A stretch of 64,000 nucleotides of DNA. It comes from Pirellulaceae bacterium. GTDB lineage: Bacteria; Planctomycetota; Planctomycetia; Pirellulales; Pirellulaceae. The translations under genes and the position numbers were made by a program. Position 1 is the stretch's first letter; every line of letters begins with the position of its first letter. Below, in pieces: positions 56,160-63,480 of this stretch. Location of the stretch: NCBI GenBank assembly GCA_028280445.1, contig JANQLU010000070.1, positions 32,194-96,193 on the forward strand. The letters run 5' to 3'. Below the pieces are notes generated by a model that did not search any database, was not told the DNA's origin, and worked only from the letters and a program-made list of their open reading frames with translations.

Positions 56160-56600
56160 TCAATTTTTTGCCTGGCCTTTGGGCGGCTTCGTAGCCCTAT
56201 AAAAAACAAATCCTAGACTGGCACCCAAAGCAAATCCGCAAGACAAAATGTAGTTGCGACTTGCGATAATTATGTCTACCCAAACATAGCCTACAGGACC
56301 ACGGAAAACACTGTTGTAATTTAGTAGAAAATAAGTCAATAAAACACAAAAGCCGAGTAAACCGCCAATCACACCTCCGTAGACTATGTGACGCCAAAGT
56401 TCATGTGAAAAACAGAAAAAACTTAGTGATGCGAAGACCAAAATGCATATGCAGATAACAATGAAATTGCACTGTGCTAAAGCCAGTCCCAAGCTGGCCG
56501 ACGCACACACAATAAAAAAATCAAAAATCGAGATCTTAAAGCTTGGTAAATTAATGTCTTGATCTCCGTCGTACTGGAGGCCGATCCAAAAGACAGGCAT
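56160..56600 (-). CDS. Small four-helix membrane protein of unknown function
   Basis: The 146-residue product has about four hydrophobic helices (FFIVCASASLGLALAQCNFI, FIVICICILVFASLSFFCF, HIVYGGVIGGLLGFCVLLTY and NYILSCGFALGASLGFVFYR). No family is recognised. A conserved promoter/leader repeat lies about 55-165 bases upstream. Small membrane proteins of this type are common as immunity proteins or toxin partners, but nothing here proves it. Confidence 0.6.
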   Translation of the reverse strand: MPVFWIGLQYDGDQDINLPSFKISIFDFFIVCASASLGLALAQCNFIVICICILVFASLSFFCFSHELWRHIVYGGVIGGLLGFCVLLTYFLLNYNSVFRGPVGYVWVDIIIASRNYILSCGFALGASLGFVFYRATKPPKGQAKN

Positions 56601-56655
56601 TTCAAATTCTATTTCAAATTCTAATTGGGTTGATCGATCAAAGAGATAAAGAAAA

Positions 56656-56766
56656 GGACAGGCAGTCCCAAACTATCTCGATGCGATTTTTTGACCGACC
56701 ATTATACAGGTGTCTGTTTAACAAGTGGACAAAAAGGAGGCATTGAATTTTGCTTGTAGTTCGAGC
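56656..56766 (-). repeat. Promoter/leader repeat, copy A
   Basis: Copy A of a repeat with CCATTATA (56699-56706) on the plus strand, so TATAATGG on the minus strand, and a conserved downstream leader ending ctgcctgtcc. It reads toward the membrane protein gene at 56600. Copies B and C are at 57863-57978 and 62588-62705. Confidence 0.72.
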
Positions 56767-56772
56767 GCTGGG

Positions 56773-56892
56773 TAGCGTTGATTAAATCGGAAAGCTGTGA
56801 ATTTGAGCTGAGCGGCAAGGCGCTAGCCGCCGATATTTGAGGGTTTACCGGCGGCTAGCGCCTCACCGCTCATATTTACTCAACGCGACCTA
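56773..56892. repeat. MITE-like REP element with terminal inverted repeats
   Basis: The termini tagcgttgattaaat and atttactcaacgcgacc are inverted. The interior is the gagcggcaaggcgctagccg hairpin. It shares about 100 bases with 48755-48856. A shortened form (55 bases) lies at 63426-63480. Confidence 0.82.
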
Positions 56893-56923
56893 GGCTGCCC
56901 TGCCCTTGCGATAGATACATCTA

Positions 56924-57601
56924 TCATCTGTCATCAGTAAGCCTCAAAAATTTTTTCGTTGGCCTTAGGTTTTCGTCTGAATCTCTTTCCCAAATTCCCC
57001 TAGATATTCCATACGGAACCAGCTGGTGACTATCTGGAACGTTGGTCAAAATCTCGTGAACCGAAACCAAGTCTTCAGGGCATAAACAAGCAAGACATCC
57101 ACAAAAATTAATTAACCAGTGAAAACGCTCGTCGTTCCCTTTTTGGATACTTCCATCAAAATAAAAACTGGTAGAAAGCTTGTCGATTTCTTCCAACCAA
57201 AATGTTGTATGGGTCACGAAACGTCTGGCAGATTCTAAATCATTGTACAACTGAAGAAAGGCGCTGTCCCGAAATTCGAAGCTGCAAATGGTAACCCAGA
57301 ACCAACGCATTGCTGTTGAGAATGATTTTCCTGCGAGTAGCTGATTGTTATCCCAGCAATTGATATAGGCCGGGGCGAACACGTACGGCCTCCAGATTTT
57401 ATCATTGCTCGAAAATGATAGGAAAGCTTTTGTAATTAGTATCGGTTCGGAATTGTAATCAACCAGTTCAATTAAATCAGACCACTCACCATCCATCACT
57501 CCGTTTTTCTTTAATTCTTTGAGCACCTGTCGTGTACTTTTCATCACCTCTTTGTGTGTTCCAAACAGGAACTTGGGAAGTCCGATTTCTTTTTTGCCCA
57601 T
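56924..57601 (-). CDS. Hypothetical protein of the low-GC array
   Basis: The 225-residue product is rich in Trp and Phe (KIWRPYVFAPAYINCWDNNQ, MRWFWVTICSFEFRDSAFLQ). No signal peptide, membrane helix or catalytic motif is visible. It should be a soluble cytoplasmic protein. I do not recognise it. The gene has low GC and stands among other unrecognised small genes, with a tRNA-like sequence upstream. Confidence 0.6.
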   Translation of the reverse strand: MGKKEIGLPKFLFGTHKEVMKSTRQVLKELKKNGVMDGEWSDLIELVDYNSEPILITKAFLSFSSNDKIWRPYVFAPAYINCWDNNQLLAGKSFSTAMRWFWVTICSFEFRDSAFLQLYNDLESARRFVTHTTFWLEEIDKLSTSFYFDGSIQKGNDERFHWLINFCGCLACLCPEDLVSVHEILTNVPDSHQLVPYGISRGIWERDSDENLRPTKKFLRLTDDR

Positions 57602-57689
57602 CCAGATATGTCCTGGCGCGGAGTGAATTTATTCACCTATAGTCTATCGACTTCGTAGTCTTTGATTCAGCCTTGGAACAGACAAAATT

Positions 57690-57776
57690 AGGTGAGCGAG
57701 GATTCGAACCTCAGATGACGGAAATCCGCAAACGCCAACCGATTGAATCGGCCCGCTGGCCATCGCGTTCTCACCC
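57690..57776 (-). tRNA. tRNA-like sequence with long variable arm, possible UCA anticodon
   Basis: On the minus strand the 87 bases have a 7-bp acceptor stem (ggGTGAG with CTCACCT, one G-T wobble), a canonical T arm (GAGGTTCGAATCCTC) and a hairpin CCGATTCAATCGG whose seven-base loop ATTCAAT puts UCA at the anticodon positions. The variable arm is long, as in Ser or Sec tRNAs. The D arm is short and non-standard, and the anticodon stem has two G-T pairs. It may be a decayed tRNA-Ser, a UGA-reading tRNA or a chance fold. No CCA is encoded. Confidence 0.42.
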
Positions 57777-57862
57777 TGATTGAAAAAACCGACAATGTAC
57801 AAGTCGAAAAGTTCGTTGATAACCGCTGCTATTGCTGAAGAGGAAGGGAAGGTGGAAGAAAC

Positions 57863-57978
57863 GGACAGGCAGTCCCAGACCGATCTCACTGAGACTCCAA
57901 ATCATCACCCATTATATAGGTGCCGATTTAACAAGTGGAGCAAAAAGGGAGGCATTGAATTTGCATATCATTCAAGCG
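57863..57978 (-). repeat. Promoter/leader repeat, copy B
   Basis: It carries CCATTATA at 57909-57916 with the conserved leader. On the minus strand it reads toward the tRNA-like sequence and then the gene at 57601. Confidence 0.72.
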
Positions 57979-57988
57979 TTTTTCTACC

Positions 57989-58381
57989 CTAATCCCTCGC
58001 GACTTGATCAGACTCAATCTTCACCTTGTCCAGTACCAACTCAAACAAACTTCTCATGCTCCCGCTCAACCGATCGAGTTCTTGTGTAGTGACTACAAAA
58101 TCGAATTCTTCTGCCAATTCCGCGACAATTTCATCGAATGGAATGTCCGGAAACATATGTGTCAAAGAATCCTTAGGGACCAGGACTTCAACACCAAATT
58201 GCGTACATACAACCTTGCGAACTCTCAAAACAATATCCCGTTGCTGGTCACAGACATCAGGAAAGTATTTTTCAAGGAACTCGGTATCGGTGTACTCGTC
58301 CCTCGACAAAACTTCAGTTCTGAGTTTTTTTGCAACACTAAACTCGGGTCCAAAAATCCAATCCCAGAATTTTTCGAACAT
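57989..58381 (-). CDS. Hypothetical protein, paralogue of the frameshifted gene upstream
   Basis: The 130-residue product is acidic and helical: SRDEYTDTEFLEKYFPDVCD, then FGVEVLVPKDSLTHMFPDIP, FDEIVAELAEEFDFVV. The stretch LVPKDSLTHMFPDIPFDEIV lines up with LVPNDLFELAVLDDDGAVVD of the pseudogene at 58468-59018, so the two seem to be diverged paralogues. No family is recognised. The size and arrangement fit an immunity-type protein, but that is inference. Confidence 0.6.
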   Translation of the reverse strand: MFEKFWDWIFGPEFSVAKKLRTEVLSRDEYTDTEFLEKYFPDVCDQQRDIVLRVRKVVCTQFGVEVLVPKDSLTHMFPDIPFDEIVAELAEEFDFVVTTQELDRLSGSMRSLFELVLDKVKIESDQVARD

Positions 58382-58467
58382 GTTTCAGTTCCAAATCAAA
58401 AACAAGCTGAAGGATAGGTAGTTCAGATTCCAATCCGGTGTATCTTCGGCATCAAGGCGCCGGACTG

Positions 58468-59018
58468 TCATACTTTCGCGTTACTTAACAAACGTTTGTG
58501 AAAACTTATTAAGGTACTAAGACATACTTTTTTCGATTGTGCAATGCTTGAAAGCTGGCGAACCATTTCCCCGAATGTCTTTTGCTGATAACTTTGTTGT
58601 ACTGGTTCACAAAGAGTATAGTCCACCAAACCCAAGGCATCTGACAATTCCATAAGTGAGTCAACAACTGCCCCGTCATCATCCAAGACTGCCAATTCGA
58701 ATAAATCGTTAGGGACCAAAACGAATCTTCTGGCCAAGTAAAGAACTTCCTCAAATACTCTTGCCATACTTGCGAAAAAACAAAGTCGTATTCGTTGCCC
58801 CAAAGCTCACTGCAATTGACGGCTGCCTCGGCATGCCTGGATTCCAAAAGTTGGTTTACCTGTTCTTGTGCAAAGACAAGACGCTGTTTATCCAGTTCAC
58901 TGGAAACAACCCACCCTATGATAGGGATGATCTCCCAACACCGCTGCCACTTGGATGGAGGTGGTATCGGAATTAGCTCATAAGTTAACACTTGGAAGTC
59001 GCTATCCGTTTTATCCAT
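58468..59018 (-). pseudogene. Hypothetical gene with a frameshift, paralogue of 57989-58381
   Basis: From the ATG at 59018 the frame reads MDKTDSDFQVLTYELIPIPP and on to SQVWQEYLRK, then breaks near 58742. The other frame continues VLYLARRFVLVPNDLFELAV, LDDDGAVVDSLMELSDALGL and ends at 58468. A one-base change would restore a protein of about 183 residues. The N-terminal half (PSKWQRCWEIIPIIGWVVSS) is not found in the paralogue. Confidence 0.6.
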
Positions 59019-59076
59019 TTTTTATTCAACTGAATATCCAATACAAAGCACGTATCACCAATCTAAGACTGGTTTG

Positions 59077-59749
59077 TCATTTTTTCCTCCGGCTTTTGTA
59101 TTCGTCGTACCACCAATAATCAAATGCAATGTCTTCTGATTGGGATTTCGCAAAGTTGTTTAAAATCCATACGACATCTTGGACAATTGGGATTATTCGT
59201 TCCTCACTTCTCACATACCACGCCAGTTTTCCGCTGGAGTCTATTAATAGCTTGTCTCTATTCATTGATTGATAAAGAACGAATGCCGATTGCCACCCTG
59301 GCGGAATGTCAATTTCAGATTCCGCAAAAGGAGTTGTAGGCAAAACAAACTGCCCGAAATTCGAGGGAAAATCCTCGCTAATAATGCCAAAACGAGAGAA
59401 AAAATGATTCAAAATATTCTTGGAATGTGGGTCCAAGTTGTTTTTTATTTGAACTTGTGAGTAAGGCTTCAAACTTACGTACAATACCCCAGCGTGTTTT
59501 TTGTAAGTGAATATTATATTGACGACATCATCATTCTTGACTTCAAATTCAGCAACTTCGACTTCATCAAAAAAGGTAACGAATGGCCGAAGTGAATCCG
59601 GTAAATTTTTTTTTCCAGATTTCCAACAAAATGCCAAGCACTTCGTTCTTATTAGCGCCCTTAAGCAATTTTCCCCAAGAAACGAACTTCGCATCGGGGG
59701 TATTCACATTGGAATTGGCGTCGTTATCAGAATTAGAGGGTTCATTCAT
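59077..59749 (-). CDS. Hypothetical protein, frame interrupted at a run of nine A
   Basis: Minus-strand ATG at 59749: MNEPSNSDNDANSNVNTPDA, then GKLLKGANKNEVLGILLEIW and KK. A run of nine A (plus T at 59606-59614) breaks the frame. With one A fewer it continues NLPDSLRPFVTFFDEVEVAE and on to WWYDEYKSRRKK at 59077, about 224 residues. An independent start is not evident in the second frame, so slippage or an assembly error at the run is likely. The C-terminal part (GWQSAFVLYQSMNRDKLLID) vaguely recalls SUKH-type immunity proteins, but I cannot show that. Confidence 0.55.
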
Positions 59750-59790
59750 GTTTTTCTCACACGCCTAACAGCGTTTGACAAAAAGACCGA

Positions 59791-60017
59791 GTCAAAGGAC
59801 AGACAATTCAGATTCCACCTCTGCGCTGCTTTGCGCGGCCCTCTTTCAAATCCTATCATGACTTGTACTTAACAAAACAATGAGAAAGTTAGGATGTGAC
59901 TCGTTGTTACCCTGGATATTTACGATCAAACGATAATCTTCATCAGATCGTAGTTTTATCCCATAGAATTCGGGGAAACGCAAAATGAAACCAGGAAGCC
60001 TAGGAGCAATTTCTATT
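59791..60017 (-). repeat. Duplicated 227-base segment, copy 1 (leader plus gene 3' end)
   Basis: Positions 59791-60017 are a near-identical copy of 60976-61204. The segment covers a gacagacaattcagattc leader block and the last 50 codons of the membrane protein gene at 61033. The gene part here (59846-60016) reads LPGFILRFPEFYGIKLRSDE, and the 5' part of the gene is missing. Confidence 0.85.
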
Positions 60018-60046
60018 GTAGCTGCTGGGCAGTGTTGCCTCTGCAC
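59846..60046 (-). pseudogene. C-terminal fragment of a duplicated membrane protein gene
   Basis: The frame ends LIVLLSTSHDRI and begins in unrelated sequence (from the duplicate boundary near 60017). It matches residues near the end of the gene at 61033-61980 with about eight differences in 53. It lacks everything that precedes the duplication boundary, so it is a truncated duplicate. Confidence 0.7.
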
Positions 60047-60105
60047 AACTCATTAACTAACCGAGCAGAACGACAGGCAATTTCAGATTCAAACCACGTT
60101 GAAAG

Positions 60106-60444
60106 CTAGTATTGAATGTCGTCATCTGAGGAGACAATACATGCGTTGTCGCCCCAAAACACTTCTACAAATGGGTATTTATTTTTCACCAGTTCATTCA
60201 AATGAATATCCCGCAATTCTTTTTCTTCGTGCCAGGTAGAGATCCAATCATTACAGATCGATTTGAATCCTGCAGATTTAAACTGTCCCCAAGATTCTGG
60301 CGGCACAGATTGGGTTTTAGTTATTAGCAAAATATTTTCAGCTAGTACTTCCCACTCGATGCCAGTTGTGTCTAGTTTTGACGCGTGATCCAGAAACATT
60401 TCGATGTGACTCTTGGATTGAAACACTAGAATGCCAAAATCCAT
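60106..60444 (-). CDS. Small hypothetical protein
   Basis: The 112-residue product from the ATG at 60444, with GGAGG upstream, is coherent: MDFGILVFQSKSHIEMFLDH, TGIEWEVLAENILLITKTQS and a Trp-rich C-terminus (FVEVFWGDNACIVSSDDDIQ). No signal peptide or motif is seen. The size and place in the array fit the other unrecognised proteins. Confidence 0.6.
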   Translation of the reverse strand: MDFGILVFQSKSHIEMFLDHASKLDTTGIEWEVLAENILLITKTQSVPPESWGQFKSAGFKSICNDWISTWHEEKELRDIHLNELVKNKYPFVEVFWGDNACIVSSDDDIQY

Positions 60445-60525
60445 GTAAGAAAGCCTCCGAAATATAAATCAGAAACCAATGAAACGCCAAAAAAATTGCA
60501 TGGCCTTCAAGCGGCCTTCTCTAGT

Positions 60526-60912
60526 TTACTTATTGCCGTTGTCCAGTTTTCGCAAGAAAAACTTGTCTTCCTTTGGCTCCCAAACCAACTCATACCCAAG
60601 GGCGTTCAACTTTGACTTCTGCGCGCCAATAAATCCAAATACATGTCCCGAAGGGATCTGATTTGGTTCCAACTCATCATTCATGAATGTCTTATAATCA
60701 TCAGTACATCGCGAATTGACTGACTCCAGGATTTTTTCTGGATCGTTTCGAGCATCAACAACATTTTCAAGTTTTTGTTTGGTTGTTGATTTACTCGAAT
60801 CCGCCCGTTTGGAATTCTCTTGGTTTACATACTGGCCGCATCCAACATAGGCAACCGTTACCACAGGCAACCAAAACAAAAGAATACTAGGTAATTTTGA
60901 GTTGTTTACCAT
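60526..60912 (-). CDS. Small lipoprotein
   Basis: The product has 128 residues from the ATG at 60912. The signal MVNNSKLPSILLFWLPVVTV ends in lipobox AYVGC (Cys25). The mature part is polar, Lys/Asp-rich and ends LVWEPKEDKFFLRKLDNGNK. A repeated gacagacaattcagattc leader lies upstream (60976-61000). No family is recognised. A longer start at 60981 would precede the lipobox and is unlikely. Confidence 0.62.
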   Translation of the reverse strand: MVNNSKLPSILLFWLPVVTVAYVGCGQYVNQENSKRADSSKSTTKQKLENVVDARNDPEKILESVNSRCTDDYKTFMNDELEPNQIPSGHVFGFIGAQKSKLNALGYELVWEPKEDKFFLRKLDNGNK

Positions 60913-60975
60913 TTTTAATCCTTGGACCTGTGAACGTTGATGCTTGCTTCTTGTCCCTCCAAAATCAACCAGCCG

Positions 60976-61204
60976 GGTCAAAGGACAGACAATTCAGATT
61001 CTACCTCTGCGTTTCTTTTGCGCGGCCCTCTTTCAAATTCTATCATAAGTTGTACATGACAAAACAATGAGAAAGGTAGGATGTGACTTGTTGTTACCTT
61101 TGATATTTACAATCAAACGATAATTTTCATCAGATCGTAGTTTTATCCCATAGAATTGGGGGAAACGCAAAATGAAACCAGGAAGCCCAGGAGCAATTTC
61201 TATT
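60976..61204 (-). repeat. Duplicated 229-base segment, copy 2
   Basis: The near-identical partner of 59791-60017. It contains the leader and the intact 3' end of the membrane protein gene (61033-61980), so this copy is likely the source. Confidence 0.85.
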
Positions 61205-61980
61205 TGACAGTTTTTAATCAAGTAGTTGCCTGAACATACGGTGGTTTCACTTGAATCAACCAATTTCAATGTGACAAAAATGCCTAGATCGGCTTTCTTC
61301 AGATTCGCTTGCTCGTTTCGAAATTCAAGATTCAATTCTTTCGAAGGAACACCCGAAAACGAAAATTCAAAATTTTCGACTTTGTTGCCAACTGAAATAT
61401 TTGCCAAAAAAATTTCGTATCTGGGAACGCTCCAAATGCCATGGTCTACGATTCTACCACTACCATGATACTGTCTTGCTCGATATGGCCAAGGAAATAC
61501 AACCATCGTCAGAATTGCGAGCGTTCCCAAAATCCCAGCAAATTTCCAATTCGGCACTCTGCTCCACCAAGCGGTTTTGCTTAGTAACCAACATGCAATC
61601 GTTGTCGAGCTGCAATAGATGATGCTAATAGCAAATATCACTAGTATATTGACAAAAATGACGAGCTCATTCTCGTTTGGTGGTTTGCCAAAAGTCACTG
61701 CCAAGCCAACAATCGTTCCAATTGGCCCTAAAACAGCACCTGCCGCAATAACAATTTCGGAAGTTTTGATATTTCTATTTTGAAAAAACGCGAGATAGTT
61801 TCCTAACAAGTTTCCAAAGACTGTACACGCTTGAACAATCAAGTCATCGCCGTACCGAACCAATATGGCGATGAAAATACTAGTTGTACACAAAACGAAC
61901 CCAACATCCGGCAGGCCAAGTCGTAGGTGAAGTCGCCAATCCTCTCGGGGTTCATCCATCAAAACGTGCCCTTCACGCAT
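61033..61980 (-). CDS. Membrane protein with C-terminal extracytoplasmic domain
   Basis: Up to 315 residues. Four or five hydrophobic helices lie in the first 170 residues (VGFVLCTTSIFIAILVRYGD, IVIAAGAVLGPIGTIVGLAV, IFVNILVIFAISIIYCSSTT, FAGILGTLAILTMVVFPWPY). A beta-rich domain of about 140 residues follows, ending in the part that is duplicated at 59.9 kb. The ATG at 61980 has weak ribosome-site support; MDEPREDW at 61959 is an alternative. No family is recognised. Confidence 0.62.
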   Translation of the reverse strand: MREGHVLMDEPREDWRLHLRLGLPDVGFVLCTTSIFIAILVRYGDDLIVQACTVFGNLLGNYLAFFQNRNIKTSEIVIAAGAVLGPIGTIVGLAVTFGKPPNENELVIFVNILVIFAISIIYCSSTTIACWLLSKTAWWSRVPNWKFAGILGTLAILTMVVFPWPYRARQYHGSGRIVDHGIWSVPRYEIFLANISVGNKVENFEFSFSGVPSKELNLEFRNEQANLKKADLGIFVTLKLVDSSETTVCSGNYLIKNCQIEIAPGLPGFILRFPQFYGIKLRSDENYRLIVNIKGNNKSHPTFLIVLSCTTYDRI

Positions 61981-62054
61981 TTAGCTCAATCCAGCTGGAA
62001 TTAGATGTGATGACGTCGCAGTAACGGCGCAGGCCACAATTCCCTAGCGCAAAC

Positions 62055-62585
62055 TTATAAGCTTTGCAAAAACCATTGAATTGAATCCGCAACTGCTTCC
62101 AGTTCAATTTTTTTTCCGCTTTTCACCAACTTGTAATTGCTTGGTGAAATCGCGTTTTCAATTTCTTGAAATTGTGACTCAAAGTGCTTAAACGCTTGCT
62201 TTTCTTCAACAGTCTGTTCTTGAACAAACGCATTTGCAGCAATTGATTCATAAGGATTCAGGAATGTGACATTGTCAGTAATTGTTTGTAATATTCGGAA
62301 AATCAACAAATCGACTGGATCGAGATCGCCCAAAAATTTGACATCGAAATTTTGTTGTTTCAGCCACTCCAAAGTTCTTTTGTTGGGAAAACCAACCTGA
62401 AACAAAAATCCCAAACCAATGTTTATATCTACAACCAACTCGCTAAACGCATTTTTTGTGCAATAAATCAGATCTTTATCAATTGGCGGGAAAAATCTCG
62501 AAACTGCATTTTCGGAGCAGGTCAAGAATTCACCATTTTCGTCGTTTGTTTCGAAAAAAAGCTTTATCGAGTCATATTCATTCAT
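62055..62585 (-). CDS. Hypothetical soluble protein
   Basis: The product has 176 residues from the ATG at 62585 (MNEYDSIKLFFETNDENGEF). It is acidic and mostly helical, with one Leu-rich region (LVVDINIGLGFLFQVGFPNK) and a helical tail (QFQEIENAISPSNYKLVKSG). No motif is recognised. Promoter/leader repeat copy C (62588-62705) lies directly upstream. Confidence 0.6.
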   Translation of the reverse strand: MNEYDSIKLFFETNDENGEFLTCSENAVSRFFPPIDKDLIYCTKNAFSELVVDINIGLGFLFQVGFPNKRTLEWLKQQNFDVKFLGDLDPVDLLIFRILQTITDNVTFLNPYESIAANAFVQEQTVEEKQAFKHFESQFQEIENAISPSNYKLVKSGKKIELEAVADSIQWFLQSL

Positions 62586-62587
62586 CG

Positions 62588-62705
62588 CTCTAACAATCCC
62601 AAACGATCTCAATGCGTTTTCCTGACCGATCATCCATTATAGAGATGTTTATTTAACATCTGGCAAAAAAGGATAAGCATTGAATTTTGCCAGTTTTTCA
62701 CGCGC
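62588..62705 (-). repeat. Promoter/leader repeat, copy C
   Basis: It has CCATTATA at 62634-62641 (TATAATGG on the minus strand), about 50 bases upstream of the ATG at 62585. The leader part is shortened, ending in ttgttagagc just before the start codon. Confidence 0.72.
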
Positions 62706-62770
62706 GTTTTCTTCAGAAGCTGCTTCCGACATAATTCGCGCCGATTATATTTGCGCACTCCTGAAATGTT

Positions 62771-63070
62771 TTATCCAAATTTCGCTTTCCCTTTTGCCAA
62801 AAATCGCAGGTACAAAAAAGTCGAAATAGATACAGAAATTGATAAAACAAAAAAGCTTAATATGCTTGTTGTCTTAAGCATAGAACTAGTAATGACAATA
62901 TCAAAAAGACCAATATCAAATGTAAAAAAGTAGTCGTGACCTGGCTTGTTGTATTCGCTGTATCGATCGGGAAACGACTGATTTGCCTTTGCTTGCATTG
63001 AACTTGTTGCCAATAAAATGCCCAAAGACAACACGGCAACAATATATCCAATCAAAATAAATTTTTTCAT
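62771..63070 (-). CDS. Small membrane protein
   Basis: The 99-residue product has an N-terminal hydrophobic helix (FILIGYIVAVLSLGILLATS) and a C-terminal one (ILSFFVLSISVSISTFLYLR), with a polar loop of about 45 residues between. It could be a membrane-anchored immunity or holin-like protein; nothing is specific. It has low GC. Confidence 0.55.
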   Translation of the reverse strand: MKKFILIGYIVAVLSLGILLATSSMQAKANQSFPDRYSEYNKPGHDYFFTFDIGLFDIVITSSMLKTTSILSFFVLSISVSISTFLYLRFLAKGKAKFG

Positions 63071-63079
63071 TATTCTTGT

Positions 63080-63323
63080 TTAATGCTTATCAGGCAGGCC
63101 AACTCCTGGAGTATTCCAATTTTCCTCGTCAACCAATTTGGTCCATCCTTCAAATGTTTGGTCTCAAGTGTCACTTTGCCTCGTCAATTACAATCAAGCC
63201 ACGCTTTCACAAAAACTACTTTGCATTTAAGGAAAGCTCTAAACCAGTCACATCGATTTTGGTTAAATTGGGCAGTCGTTTGATATTGGAAATAATGGCA
63301 CTTTCTGAGATTTTTATTGCCAT
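63080..63323 (-). pseudogene. Decayed gene remnant with multiple frame breaks
   Basis: From the ATG at 63323 the minus strand reads MAIKISESAIISNIKRLPNL, TKIDVTGLELSLNAK, then changes frame to KVVFVKAWLDCN-stop, then RGKVTLETKHLKDG, then changes frame again to FEGWTKLVDEENWNTPGVGL and PDKH at 63080. All parts are protein-like, but two frame changes and one TGA make an intact gene impossible. The rest of the 63071-63477 gap shows nothing else. Confidence 0.5.
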
Positions 63324-63425
63324 CTAAACAGTCTATTGGCGGCCTGGCAAAAGCACATAAATATGGCGGTCATGGGAGGACCCTATCGAACACCCAGACG
63401 CTCGGAATTTCGATACGACACTAAA

Positions 63426-63480
63426 TAGTGTTGATTAAATATGAGCGGCGAGGCGCTCACAATTAATCAACGCGACACTA
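63426..63480. repeat. Minimal MITE-like REP element
   Basis: The termini tagtgttgattaaat and attaatcaacgcgacacta are inverted, with an internal deletion in the left one. Only the short hairpin tgagcggcgaggcgctcac remains inside. It is the smallest member of the family seen here. Confidence 0.8.

Noticed and set aside
57644..57889. Minus-strand open frame of about 80 codons over the tRNA-like sequence
   Set aside because: It includes the tRNA-like stretch and the leader repeat, and has no ribosome site or protein-like character.
56656..62705. Integron-like gene cassettes with attC sites
   Set aside because: The leader repeats contain gtttaaca, which recalls an attC core, but no paired GTTRRRY end or symmetrical stem is found, copies lie 5' of genes rather than 3', and no integrase is present.
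47751..63323. Selenoproteins in the window (UGA as Sec) decoded by the tRNA-like sequence
   Set aside because: The two frames with in-frame TGA also have other defects or lack starts, no SECIS hairpin or selA/selB gene is seen, and the tRNA fold is weak.
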